A DNA stretch of 64,000 bases, taken from the NCBI GenBank assembly GCA_963726315.1, contig CAVSBZ010000005.1, forward strand, positions 930,001-994,000, written 5' to 3'. Position numbers and translations under genes: made by a program. Positions 18,156 to 27,422 of this stretch are shown piece after piece (positions within the stretch are counted from its first letter, which is position 1; every line of letters begins with the position of its first letter). Below the pieces are notes generated by a model. That model did no database searches, was not told the origin of the DNA, and saw nothing but the letters and a program-made list of their open reading frames with translations. Source of the DNA: FEB-25 sp963726315. Lineage in GTDB: Bacteria; Chloroflexota; Anaerolineae; Anaerolineales; UBA4823.

Positions 18156-19569
18156 ACCGCTCGAACAACCCCGCTCGACGGAAGCTGAGGACCCCCACGA
18201 GCACCTGATGCTCGATCCGAGACCACGCGGCGAGATGAATGGCATGGTGATGGAAGCCATGCACACATCCACCTGGCGTTTCTGGGTGATTGCCTCAATC
18301 CTGGCGATTGTCGTCATCACCTGCCTGGTCGGTGCATGGGGATACTTGATCGCCGAAGGGCTGGGTGTGGCGGGTGTGATGCGACCTTCCTACTGGGGGA
18401 TTTTCCTGGTCAATACGGTATTTTGGATCGGCATCAGCCACGCAGGCACGTTCGTTTCAGCACTGCTCAGAGTGATGAAAGCGGAATTCCGCCGTCCATT
18501 CACGCGTGCAGCTGAGCTGATGACCACCTTTGGGTTGGTACAGGCAGGGATGAGCATTTTCATGCATATGGGTAGAGTCTGGCTGGGGTATTGGCTGTTT
18601 CCCTATCCAAACGAACGGACGATCTGGCCGAACTTCCACTCCCCATTAGGCTGGGATTTTCTTGCCATCAACACTTACCTGATGGCGAGCACGATGTACC
18701 TGTTCCTGCCGCTGATACCCGACCTGGCAATGGCACGCGACCGTTCCACGGGCTGGCGTAAGGTGTTCTACCGCATCCTGTCACTGGGTTTCCGAGGCAC
18801 CGAAGGCGAATGGACCCATTTGCGCACGGCGATGAACATCTTTGCCTGGGCAATCATCCCGGTGATGTTCTCGGTCCACACCATCGTCGCCTGGGACTTT
18901 GCCGCCGCCACCCGCCCGGGTTGGTCTTCGACCATATTCGGTCCATACTTCGTGATCGGCGCCTTGCAATCGGGCATTGCGGCGGTGGGCATCGTGGTGG
19001 TGCTCGTTAGAGCGACGATGAAGAATTTCAAATATTTTATTCGACCCGAACACCTGGATGCGATCGGCAAATTGATGCTGGTAGTTTCCATGATATGGGC
19101 TTATTTCTTCTTCAACGATTACCTGGTGGAGTGGTATGGGGGGGATAAGTTCTCCGAGATGCTGCTGCACTTCCACGAGAAGGGACCCATGGGCTGGATG
19201 TGGTTTTGCATGCTTATCTTCAACGTTGCCGTCCCCTTGCTTACCTTGTGGAACAAAAAGATCCGGCGCAACCCGGTGATGCTGGTTACCATCGGCATAT
19301 TGATCAATATTGGCATGTGGTTCGAACGATACATTATTATCCCCGTCTCATTGACGATCAACCGCATGCCGTTCACCTGGAAGCTGTATTTTCCCCGCAT
19401 TGAAATCCTGCTCACCCTGGGCACGCTGGCGCTATTTATCTTGCTCTATATGATCGCTTCCCGGCTGATCCCGCTGGTGCCGGTATGGGAAGTGCAGGAA
19501 GGTCAGGTGGCACACGGACTACGCAAAGTGGGTAAGGCTACCGTGAAGACGGTGAGTGAGATTGAATAG
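18139..19569 (+). CDS. actC: ActC, NrfD/PsrC-like quinol-binding membrane subunit
   Basis: A 476-residue NrfD-family protein with about ten predicted membrane helices after a ~50-residue cytoplasmic N-terminus. Typical NrfD/ActC stretches include GISHAGTFVSALLRV, the helix with MHMGRVWLGYWLFPYPN, and FVIGALQSGIAAVGIVVVL. In alternative complex III this subunit binds menaquinol and may translocate protons. GGGAGGT precedes the ATG, within the 3' end of ActB2, indicating coupling. A second NrfD-like subunit (ActF), present in other act clusters, is not found in this window. Confidence 0.92.
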   Translation: MVATAEPLEQPRSTEAEDPHEHLMLDPRPRGEMNGMVMEAMHTSTWRFWVIASILAIVVITCLVGAWGYLIAEGLGVAGVMRPSYWGIFLVNTVFWIGISHAGTFVSALLRVMKAEFRRPFTRAAELMTTFGLVQAGMSIFMHMGRVWLGYWLFPYPNERTIWPNFHSPLGWDFLAINTYLMASTMYLFLPLIPDLAMARDRSTGWRKVFYRILSLGFRGTEGEWTHLRTAMNIFAWAIIPVMFSVHTIVAWDFAAATRPGWSSTIFGPYFVIGALQSGIAAVGIVVVLVRATMKNFKYFIRPEHLDAIGKLMLVVSMIWAYFFFNDYLVEWYGGDKFSEMLLHFHEKGPMGWMWFCMLIFNVAVPLLTLWNKKIRRNPVMLVTIGILINIGMWFERYIIIPVSLTINRMPFTWKLYFPRIEILLTLGTLALFILLYMIASRLIPLVPVWEVQEGQVAHGLRKVGKATVKTVSEIE

Positions 19570-19582
19570 GGAGCAGACTGGC

Positions 19583-20107
19583 ATGAGTGAAACGAAAACA
19601 TTCCTGGCCCTGTTTGCCGACATAGACCCGGCAGTGGAAGCGCTTGACCGCTTGAGAGAGCATGGCGTGAGCGAAGACGAGATGAACGTCATCTCGGGCA
19701 TTCCATTAACCGAACAAATCCTGGGGCGGCCGAGAGTATGGAGCAACGTCCCGCGCCTGGCAATGGGAGGAGCCATTGCAGGGATGTTATTTGGGATTTT
19801 CCTGGCGGTGGGGTTACCATACCTGTACCCGCTCAAGATTGGCAGGCAGGAACTGGTGAGCGCAGCACCCACCGTGGTGTTAATTTTCGAAATGACCATG
19901 CTGGGATTACTTGCCAGCACCTTCATTGGAGTATTCCTGGACAGCATGTTCCCCTCATACCGACCCAAGGAGTATATTCCCGAGATCAGCGACGGGAAAA
20001 TTGCTATCCTTTACAGCATCGTGGAAGACAAGGAAGCTGAAATGGAAAAAGTGCTGGTCTCACTTGGCGCAGAATCCATCACACCCGCGGAGAAGCGGCA
20101 GCTATGA
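19583..20107 (+). CDS. actD: ActD, DUF3341 membrane subunit
   Basis: A protein of about 174 residues belonging to DUF3341, the ActD subunit of alternative complex III. A soluble N-terminal domain (FLALFADIDPAVEALDRLRE) is followed by two membrane helices (about residues 60-80 and 93-115) and a short C-terminal domain with a ferredoxin-like pattern (YSIVEDKEAEMEKVLVSLGA). The ATG at 19583 has AGGGAG nine bases upstream and was preferred over an in-frame codon at 19556 that would overlap ActC. Its stop overlaps the ActE start. Confidence 0.9.
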   Translation: MSETKTFLALFADIDPAVEALDRLREHGVSEDEMNVISGIPLTEQILGRPRVWSNVPRLAMGGAIAGMLFGIFLAVGLPYLYPLKIGRQELVSAAPTVVLIFEMTMLGLLASTFIGVFLDSMFPSYRPKEYIPEISDGKIAILYSIVEDKEAEMEKVLVSLGAESITPAEKRQL

Positions 20108-20616
20108 TCAAGCGAGTGGCATTCCTGGTGATCGTCGCTGCGTCGCTGCTTGGTATCGTGATGCTCTTTTCCTATGACATCATCAAGCTCCATTGGATCA
20201 CCTTTATGACTATCCAGCCCTCGTTCAAGCCGATGGAACACCCACTACCGGTGGTGGCAGACTCCATCCCGATCGAAGGCGCGGCTTATACCCTGGCCAG
20301 CGGAGTGCCCGTCAACCCGGTGGCTGCGGATGACGTTTCTATACTTCGCGGCACAGAGCTCTACGCGGTCAACTGCGTCCCATGCCATGGCGCGAAAGGC
20401 AGGGGAGATGGGGTGATTGGGACATTCTTCAAGTTCAAACCAGCCGACCTGACATCGTTCGACGTGCAGCAAAACAGTGATGGGGCCCTGTTCCTGGTGA
20501 TTTCCAACGGTGTGGAAGGACGCATGCCGCCGCTCAACGAAAACTTCAGTGTGCATGAGCGTTGGGATCTGGTAAATTTCATCCGCACACTGACCGCTCC
20601 AAACCCGGCGCCATGA
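20104..20616 (+). CDS. actE: ActE, monoheme cytochrome c
   Basis: A 170-residue membrane-anchored cytochrome c. An N-terminal hydrophobic helix precedes a class I cytochrome domain with the heme motif CVPCHGAKGRGDG (about residue 95) and a likely axial Met in VEGRMPPLNENF. It is the electron exit subunit of alternative complex III. Translation is coupled to ActD through an ATGA overlap. Confidence 0.9.
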   Translation: MIKRVAFLVIVAASLLGIVMLFSYDIIKLHWITFMTIQPSFKPMEHPLPVVADSIPIEGAAYTLASGVPVNPVAADDVSILRGTELYAVNCVPCHGAKGRGDGVIGTFFKFKPADLTSFDVQQNSDGALFLVISNGVEGRMPPLNENFSVHERWDLVNFIRTLTAPNPAP

Positions 20617-20635
20617 GCACCCAGGAGATTGGACG

Positions 20636-21679
20636 ATGAAACGGGATTTTAAGTCGTGCATGCTGTATGCCCTGTTTGGCTTGCCAATATTCCTGCTTTT
20701 ATTTATTGCCAGCATTTATTTTTACAGCTGCGGCTTTTCGGCAAGCTGCTCGCAGGCAAGTTTGCCACCCATCATCCATACTCCCATCCCGACGCTCCTG
20801 CCGGTAATCGTCCCTACCCAGGCAGCTCCTGTGCAGGTTGAAGTCAGACCGGTGTGCTCTGTATCTGCGCGGGATTTACTGGACGCGTGGGTGAGCGCCG
20901 GGTTCCAGGAAACACAGCCATTTTATTTCCGCGATATCGATGGCAATGCCTGCCAGGCGATGTTTGCGGACGTTATCACCCTATTTAACCGGGCGAACCT
21001 ATGGTACAGCGGTGCAGCCGCGTGCGACAGCTGCCACAATGCAGATGTTACCGTAGCCGCTGCTGGGCTCGACCTGAGCAGCTACCCGGGCATCCTGGCA
21101 GGCTCCAGGCGAACTTCTTCGACCAGCCAGGGAGAGGACATCCTGGGTGGAGGCAATTGGGAAATGTCGGTGTTGCGTGACCAGCTTTTTGTCTACCAAT
21201 TAATGCCCTTCGGTGCGCCTCCAGGGGCGCTATTCCCTGATGGACCCATCGTGCAAGCGGGGATTTTGGTGACGATCCCGACTGAGGTGCCCGCTGAGAC
21301 TCCCGTACAGGAAGAAGTCGCCCGCCCAGGGAACCCGGGGGGACCAGGTGAGGCGATCAACCTGACCGGTGACCCGGTTGCGGGACAAAAAGTATTCAGC
21401 GATCATTGCCAGGTATGCCATGGAGAAGCCGGGACAGATAATGTGGTGAACCCGGGCAGCGATGATGGCACCGTGCCAGCGCTAAATCCGATCGATCCAA
21501 CACTGGTCGACCCTGATTACAGCACCTTTGCCTATAACCTGGACTTATTCTTAGAGAACGGCTCCACTCCAGAAGGTCCGAACGCGGCGTTCCAGATGCC
21601 CGCCTGGGGTGCGGACGACGGCCTCAGCCAGCAACAGATTGCAGATGTAATCGCTTATATCATCAGCCTGAATCCATAG
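20636..21679 (+). CDS. Diheme c-type cytochrome ending the Act operon
   Basis: A 347-residue protein with an N-terminal membrane helix (LYALFGLPIFLLLFIASIYF) and two CxxCH motifs, CDSCHNADV (about residue 125) and CQVCHGEAG (about 260), separated by a Pro/Glu-rich linker. The C-terminal domain is a class I cytochrome c with a candidate Met ligand in AFQMPAWG. It does not match a standard Act subunit and occupies the place where ActF would be expected. A role as electron shuttle to the caa3 oxidase is inferred from context. AGGAG precedes the ATG. Confidence 0.8.
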   Translation: MKRDFKSCMLYALFGLPIFLLLFIASIYFYSCGFSASCSQASLPPIIHTPIPTLLPVIVPTQAAPVQVEVRPVCSVSARDLLDAWVSAGFQETQPFYFRDIDGNACQAMFADVITLFNRANLWYSGAAACDSCHNADVTVAAAGLDLSSYPGILAGSRRTSSTSQGEDILGGGNWEMSVLRDQLFVYQLMPFGAPPGALFPDGPIVQAGILVTIPTEVPAETPVQEEVARPGNPGGPGEAINLTGDPVAGQKVFSDHCQVCHGEAGTDNVVNPGSDDGTVPALNPIDPTLVDPDYSTFAYNLDLFLENGSTPEGPNAAFQMPAWGADDGLSQQQIADVIAYIISLNP

Positions 21680-22127
21680 TGGTAAGCGGATACCAGCAAG
21701 GACAAGCTGATAGGTGATAATTACTCAGCAGCGCAGGAATTACATCTGTAGCAGCGCAGGGGAGGGATTTATTATGTGGCATTTGGGATTCCTACCCTGC
21801 GCATCTACAAGGTTTACACTATAGACTGATGAAATCAATCGACTTTTCAAATTAGGTGAACATCTTTTGTTAAGTGGAGGGTAATTACGATGGGTGTGTA
21901 GACTGAATGATTGAGTACGGTCCCAGAAATCATTACATCTAAACTTAAAATCAAATAGGGCATGTAATCAATTATCCATTATGATAGGCGTTCCCAATTA
22001 ATAGTTTGCTGGTAGGGGCGGGTCGCGACCCGCCCCTACTTTATGTTATTAAGGACTAATGGCTAAGGAAAAGAGGATAATAGATACGGCTGCCCAGATA
22101 TAAAAATTTTCGCCTCAGAAAGCTGAG
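21680..22127. other. Intergenic region with one palindromic element
   Basis: No convincing coding sequence is seen between the Act operon and the convergent secreted protein gene. The only structured element is the 28-bp palindrome at 22012-22039. An operon terminator with a T-run is not obvious immediately after 21679. Confidence 0.6.
22012..22039. repeat. Perfect 28-bp GC-rich palindrome
   Basis: The left arm GTAGGGGCGGGTCG is followed immediately by its exact reverse complement, giving 14-bp arms without a loop. TTTATG follows. From memory, this type of GTAGGGGCGGGT palindrome recurs in many bacterial genomes as an intergenic repeat. A convergent-terminator role is also possible. Only one copy occurs in this window. 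Confidence 0.7.
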
Positions 22128-23849
22128 CTACCTGAAGATCACCGGCACGAAAATACTGTGCGGGTTGATAGCGATGGTGACAACGGCTGGGTCAGAATCC
22201 ACTAGCCCATCATTGACGATGAAAGAAAAACTATCGGTGCCTTTATACCCGGCGTCTGGTGTATACACCAGGTTGGGTCCAGTTCCACTCAACGTGCCAT
22301 CAGTGGGAGGGGAAAAGATCGTGTAAGTGAGGGTATCCCCGTCAACATCCGAGCCTCTCAGCGTGATCACCAACGGGATGGATTGTAGCGTGGTGATGGA
22401 TTGGGGGTCGGCAAACGGAGCATCATTGACCGGCGTCACGTTGATATGCACAGTAGCAATGGGTGAGTCGACGATACCGTCATTGACCTTGAATTTAAAA
22501 CTATCGCTGCCATTGTAATTCAGTGTGGGAGTATAGACCAAATTGGGGGCAATCCCGGCGAGCATACCGTGGGCTGGGTTGGTGACGATGGTGTAGGTGA
22601 TCTCATTCCCATCCGGGTCGGATCCCGTCAGGAGGATAGCCTGGGAAGTGTCTTCAGGTGTGGATAGGGTTTGCGGGTTTGCAACAGGTGCCTGGTTGGG
22701 TGGTCCGATAACGGTGTAAGTATAAGCCTGCGTATCGCTGTTCCCAGTGTAGTCACTGACGGTCACTAAGACCGAGTGCTGGCCTCCAGTGCTGGGGAAT
22801 ACGAACTGTGAATTTGGGATAAATCCCAGGTCGATGTAGTAATTGCGGCAGTCATAATTTCCACAGGTTGGTGGGACCACGTAAAAGTCATCCAGGTAGG
22901 CGGTATCAGATGCCCCGCCCGGGAGCGTGTCGAAGCGCCAGGTGGTTTGCTCGGGTCCGCCGTCCACGGAAAAGTTAATCTCCCACGGTGGGAGGTAATA
23001 GACATCATCCAGGATCAGGTCGCGGGCGTGAACATAAAGACTGTAATTACCCTGGATATCGTCCCCTGGATGGAGCTGACCATACTGCAACAACCCAACG
23101 CCTTGTATCTCAGGACTCACCGTGTCTGGCAGGGGGTTATGGAATTCAAAGCCGTTAACAAAAACACCACCTGTCGCCAGGATGTTCAGATGAATGTGGT
23201 TGAACTGCTTGTTGAAAGACCAAACCGGCCATTCGATGATATTCCCAATATGGGTATCGGCGGGGATAACGCCACCATTTATCGGATCGGCGAGGTACTC
23301 CTGGTATTTTTCCTGGATCAGCTGAGGGATGGTTTGACACTGGATGTGATGGTATTGCCAAATGTACCCATCCGGGTCAAGCACGGCTACTTCCCAGTAC
23401 AGGTCCCAACCAGGATTATAGTTTTCGATGTTGATCACCTGCCCCCCGGAGCGGTTGTAGACTTCAGTCCCCCACATCTTCATCATATCCGTGCCATGGT
23501 GAAAATAGGGTGAGCCATAGTCCTGGTAGGATTGCATGGTCCACCCGATCGAATCGAGATCAAAAGGCCAGGCGTAGACGCCGTGATCGAACAGTTTGGG
23601 GTCTCCAGTCGCCAGGCTGAGATATGCCGGGTGCCAGGCCTGCTCAATCTGCTCATCAACCTGGGGATTCGCCGAATCATTGCCTGGACAGCCAGGAAGG
23701 AATGATCTTGAGTTCGCCTGAGCGTATGCGATGGGGGAGGGGGTTGGTGCGGACCCTGCCACCAGCATAAAAACGACAACCAGGAACAAGATCAGAAAAC
23801 GGCGCACAGCGTGGTGAACGGCAGGCTTTCCAGCGACGATGAAGTGCAT
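22128..23849 (-). CDS. Secreted LytM/M23-like protein with cadherin-type repeats
   Basis: A 573-residue exported protein. After a signal peptide (about residues 18-45), a domain at roughly 60-240 shows the LytM (M23) metal-site pattern: HHGTD (HxxxD), YHH in WQYHHIQ, and HIH in FNHIHLNI. M23 enzymes cut peptidoglycan cross-links or other Gly-rich peptides. A middle beta-rich region follows, then two tandem Big_9/cadherin-like modules of ~95 residues, each with NxAPxAxPQ, GSDxDGxxxTYTI and FxVNDGxVDS, probably for adhesion or spacing. AAGGAG precedes the ATG. The substrate is not known. Confidence 0.75.
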   Translation of the reverse strand: MHFIVAGKPAVHHAVRRFLILFLVVVFMLVAGSAPTPSPIAYAQANSRSFLPGCPGNDSANPQVDEQIEQAWHPAYLSLATGDPKLFDHGVYAWPFDLDSIGWTMQSYQDYGSPYFHHGTDMMKMWGTEVYNRSGGQVINIENYNPGWDLYWEVAVLDPDGYIWQYHHIQCQTIPQLIQEKYQEYLADPINGGVIPADTHIGNIIEWPVWSFNKQFNHIHLNILATGGVFVNGFEFHNPLPDTVSPEIQGVGLLQYGQLHPGDDIQGNYSLYVHARDLILDDVYYLPPWEINFSVDGGPEQTTWRFDTLPGGASDTAYLDDFYVVPPTCGNYDCRNYYIDLGFIPNSQFVFPSTGGQHSVLVTVSDYTGNSDTQAYTYTVIGPPNQAPVANPQTLSTPEDTSQAILLTGSDPDGNEITYTIVTNPAHGMLAGIAPNLVYTPTLNYNGSDSFKFKVNDGIVDSPIATVHINVTPVNDAPFADPQSITTLQSIPLVITLRGSDVDGDTLTYTIFSPPTDGTLSGTGPNLVYTPDAGYKGTDSFSFIVNDGLVDSDPAVVTIAINPHSIFVPVIFR

Positions 23850-24019
23850 GTTGGCTCCTTTTTGCGGCTGATAAAGGCCACTAACAAATGGGGATTGTGC
23901 AGACTATATCACTACTGCCTGCTTGCGTCAACGCGACGGCGGAAGGCAGGTCAACCAATGTATTAGCCCTGATCCAGGTATGGAAAGCGATGGAAGGGTC
24001 GTTTTTTAGATGATATCAA

Positions 24020-24803
24020 TTATCGAATCGCATTTTCCGGTCGTATGCGATGTTTCAGCTCTTCGACGAACTTGTTAGCAAATACCTCAGCATCCATATA
24101 CCAGCGGGATGTGACCAGATTGCCTTCAGCAACTACAAAAGGTCCTAATAAGCCCGGTCCGCTGACAAAATCCGTCGGATGCTGCAGGCAAGTGCGCACT
24201 TCTTCTGCTACGCACTTTGGATACATAATATAACCGTGCTTCGACAATAATGAGTCGAGACGGTACCCCATGAGATCAAATGTCTTAGGTAAGGCGGTGA
24301 GCTTGCGACCATAGAGCACGCTGCGCCCAGATTGGGGATCGATCGTCCGTGCGAGCACCAGGATGCCATGGCAGATCGCCCCGACTAATTTTCCACGCTG
24401 CCAAAATTCGAGTACTTTGCTCTGTAGTTCTGTGCTATCCAGGTATTGGCGCATGCGCAGGGCATCTCCACCCGGCAGAATGATGGCTTCGAACTGGCTT
24501 GGGTTAATGGCAGAGTACGGGATTGGGTGCTGGTAGGACGGATCACCTCTCATCTGCTCATACGCAGCCAGAGCTTTAGCTCCCGCACTGATCAATCCCG
24601 GCAAAGGTCCTTTCAGCTTATTTTGATCAGCCTGGGGAACGACTCCCTTTTCAGTGCTGACTATGACTTCTCCAGCCTTGGTCAGAGCAAGCCTTCCAGG
24701 GTATTGCAGCTTCAGTGACATCAAAATCATAGTCGGGAAGCGGCATGAGGATAACCGGGATAACCTGGTTATTATTATTTTGGTCAAGAGATAGATCGTT
24801 CAT
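24020..24803 (-). pseudogene. DJ-1/PfpI-family protein, frameshifted near the N-terminus
   Basis: A class I glutamine amidotransferase-like protein of the DJ-1/PfpI group, with the nucleophile elbow AICHG and the PGGDA loop. The N-terminus starts at an ATG at 24803 with AGGGAG eight bases upstream and reads MNDLSLDQ...LMPLPDYDFDVTEAAIPWK; the continuation LALTKAGEVIVSTEKG lies in another frame. One extra base near 24690-24697 restores a single frame of about 260 residues. Members are often glyoxalases, deglycases or chaperones. It follows the acyltransferase on the same strand. A base-calling error is as likely as true loss. Confidence 0.8.
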
Positions 24804-24885
24804 GATTGTTTCTCCCTGTGACGCTAAATATTGGAAACATTATTACGAGACGATTTGCCTGGTCAGGTCGAGGAGATTTGCTGAA

Positions 24886-25656
24886 TCATGCTTCAAGCGC
24901 CTCGCCGCCTTCGACCAGCTCAGCGAAGGTACGGGCAAACCGCGCTGCGGGTGCTCCGTCAACAATGTCATGGTCGAAGCTCAAGGTTGCGTGCAAGCAT
25001 TCACGCAGGGCAATGGTCCCCTCATAGGCTATTGGCGTTTCGGTGATACCGCCAACAAGTAAGCCCAGTGTATGATAGGCAAGGAATCCAATTCCCCACC
25101 CGCCGCGCTTTCCGAACATACCTATCGATGAAACCATGGTAGTGCCAGCAGTCTGTTTAAACGACTCAGGGTTGAGTTTGGCGATACGCATATACCATAG
25201 ACGCATAAACCGCGGCATGTGTGTGCCAATTGCCATCACGCGCTCGAGATTACCCCACGGATGCGGGTTTGTTTGTACATTACGGATTTCCTCGCTGATA
25301 TCTCGCACCGACCGTGCCTGTGCGTTGTGGATCAGGTGTGGAACTGCAACCGCGCCCGGGGATGGCTCGATCATTGTAGAGACGTCAACATCGTGGAAGA
25401 CGACCAATCTGCCGCGTATGTCTCGAAATGCCTGCACCTGCGGATGCTGCTGGATAGCTCGGGCGAAGCTCGCCACGATAAATGCGGTGAATGAGAGTGG
25501 CTGACCGTCTGTACCAGAAGTATCTTTCAGGATACACCGAGCCGCAGTAACGTCCAGCTCTAAAAAACCATGAATGATGTGACGCTTAGAAGATACGTAG
25601 CCGCCGTCGATGATTGGATTACGGGCGCTGGGAAATGGGAAGATGTCATACGACAT
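24886..25656 (-). CDS. 2-oxoacid dehydrogenase E2-type acyltransferase, catalytic domain only
   Basis: A protein of about 256 residues equivalent to the C-terminal catalytic domain of E2 acyltransferases. The active-site motif HDIVDG is at the C-terminus (SFDHDIVDGAPAARF), and the family stretch RHIIHGFLELDVTAA is near residue 25. No lipoyl or peripheral-subunit-binding domain precedes it, and no E1 or E3 gene is near, so it is not an ordinary pyruvate dehydrogenase component. The frame opens at 25665, but AGGAGG lies only 2 bases from that ATG; the ATG at 25656 has about 10-base spacing. The acyl acceptor is unknown. Confidence 0.8.
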   Translation of the reverse strand: MSYDIFPFPSARNPIIDGGYVSSKRHIIHGFLELDVTAARCILKDTSGTDGQPLSFTAFIVASFARAIQQHPQVQAFRDIRGRLVVFHDVDVSTMIEPSPGAVAVPHLIHNAQARSVRDISEEIRNVQTNPHPWGNLERVMAIGTHMPRFMRLWYMRIAKLNPESFKQTAGTTMVSSIGMFGKRGGWGIGFLAYHTLGLLVGGITETPIAYEGTIALRECLHATLSFDHDIVDGAPAARFARTFAELVEGGEALEA

Positions 25657-25665
25657 TATGATCAT

Positions 25666-26008
25666 GCCTCCTGGCTGTTAACATTTATATATTTATGTCT
25701 ATTGGAAAATTCAGGCTACGTTTTTATGAACATTCAACTGAATGAATGCAAGAAGATACCCGTTAAATGCCTTATAAATTATCGAAAAATAATTGATAGT
25801 AAGTTTATTATACACTTTACTGCCTGATGCGAAAGTTCTCACCAGAAAAGGCGTGCTAATCTATATATTTACCTCCAAATTCAATTAAATCGGTAAAATT
25901 ACCGATTAAATCTCCACTGAGATCTCCGAAATAATACACGCAGGATGATTGTTTCTATGATCAGGTATATAACCCGAAATACCGAACCGTAATGATGGTA
26001 TGTCCTTT
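25666..26008. other. Intergenic region, AT-rich, with one inverted repeat
   Basis: No gene is supported here. An inverted repeat, AATCGGTAA/TTACCGATT around two bases, lies at about 25887-25906 within an AT-rich stretch; it could be an operator or a weak hairpin. The promoter of the acyltransferase/DJ-1 pair should lie in the first part. Confidence 0.45.
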
Positions 26009-27061
26009 TCACCTCATCGGCCAGAAAGCAGGCAAAAAGAGGTGCAGCAGGGTATCGCCGATCAGCCCCAAGATGAATAAGCCCCCGAACAAGCGGTTAT
26101 GGTTGAAGTTGAAGGCTGAGAAATAAGTCGGCCAGATGGGGTAGCCGGGGGGAGGGCTATCTGGGCGAGGCTTGGAAAGGATTTTAATCGCAGTAATCAG
26201 TCGTTGCGTGGCAAAAAAGATGATCAGCATCAACGGAGTGAAGTAACGGGGGATGAGCACCAGATAAACCACCACCAGGTAGATGGTCGCCAGGATGGCG
26301 ATGTTGAGATAACGGGCAGCCGTTTCACCGATGCGCACGGGGAGCGTGCCCACACCTTTTGTAGCATCTTCCTTCATCTTGTCGATATGCTTGCCCACAT
26401 TAATGCTTACCACACTCAAGCCGAAGGGTATCCCTGCCAGGACGACGTTCCAAATGTTGTTTAGGTTGCTATCCGGTTGACCCAAAGCAAGCACGATATA
26501 CACTGCCGATACCATGATCGGTCCCCAGATGAGGAAGATAAACAGCTCACCCAACCCATAATACTTCAACGGGTATGTATACAGCAGCAAGATCACGGCG
26601 CCGAAAGCAAAATAGGCAATCACCAGCGGGCTGAAGTGGGTGTAGAACAGGGCGAAAAGACCGGTGATGAACGCAATCACGCCGCTCACCATAAACCAAC
26701 GCAGCTGCTGCGGTTTGGTCCAGAACCCCTGAACCAGCGGGTGAACACCATATTGGGTGCGGAAATAATTATCCTTGTCCACTCCGCGACTATAGTCAGT
26801 ATAATCGTTGAGCAGGTTGTTGGTGCCGTGAGCGATGAACAATCCCAGGGTAAGGACGAGCCAGGGGACAAGCGAAAAATAGCCATCCCGCAAAGCCAGC
26901 AGCCCGGCGATCACACACGTGTACACGGTCACCAGGGTCACCCCGGAACGAGTGGCGATGAGCCACTTCGAGACGATGTCGAGCTTGTCCCATTCGGTCT
27001 TATCGTCCATTTTGACCAGGGTCCAGAGGGCGGTTCTCCACATTGCAAAGTTTATGTTCAT
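26009..27061 (-). CDS. UbiA-family prenyltransferase (MenA-like)
   Basis: A 350-residue integral membrane prenyltransferase with about eight or nine helices. The two aspartate-rich motifs of the UbiA superfamily are present: NDYTDYSRGVD (about residues 86-96), which binds prenyl diphosphate via Mg2+, and DKMKEDATKGVGTLP (about 227-241). It may make a menaquinone precursor or another prenylated lipid; the exact aromatic acceptor cannot be read from the sequence. A quinone role would match the menaquinol-dependent Act complex nearby, but this is inference. Confidence 0.88.
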   Translation of the reverse strand: MNINFAMWRTALWTLVKMDDKTEWDKLDIVSKWLIATRSGVTLVTVYTCVIAGLLALRDGYFSLVPWLVLTLGLFIAHGTNNLLNDYTDYSRGVDKDNYFRTQYGVHPLVQGFWTKPQQLRWFMVSGVIAFITGLFALFYTHFSPLVIAYFAFGAVILLLYTYPLKYYGLGELFIFLIWGPIMVSAVYIVLALGQPDSNLNNIWNVVLAGIPFGLSVVSINVGKHIDKMKEDATKGVGTLPVRIGETAARYLNIAILATIYLVVVYLVLIPRYFTPLMLIIFFATQRLITAIKILSKPRPDSPPPGYPIWPTYFSAFNFNHNRLFGGLFILGLIGDTLLHLFLPAFWPMR

Positions 27062-27422
27062 GGTTTTTCTCCCTTATCCGGCAAATGATAGTTAATTATC
27101 TTACAATCAAGCAAAAAACGATACCGCGAGCAAAAACAGCATAAAAAATCTACCTAAATATATATATCACTTTTTTATTATTTATGGTATCCAAAATAAT
27201 TAATCTTTACTGAGATTGAGGATATCCTTGCTTATCACGGCTCCTGATTGTTATCTAAATTCCACTGATCGAGCTCAATATAGTGGAATCTCGTTGGTTA
27301 CCAGCATTGTTAGACCTGAAATCTTGCGGCCGTAATGCAAAAGTAGAGGGCGTAAATTCACTGGATTATGTTAAGCAGATACAGCGCCAGGATTATAATA
27401 ATCATGAGACTATATTTTGAAG
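27062..27422. other. Divergent AT-rich intergenic region
   Basis: This stretch separates the UbiA gene (minus) from the YbaK-like gene (plus) and must carry promoters for both. Runs such as AAATATATATATCAC around 27153-27170 are strongly AT-rich. I see no further gene or clear operator. Confidence 0.45.
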
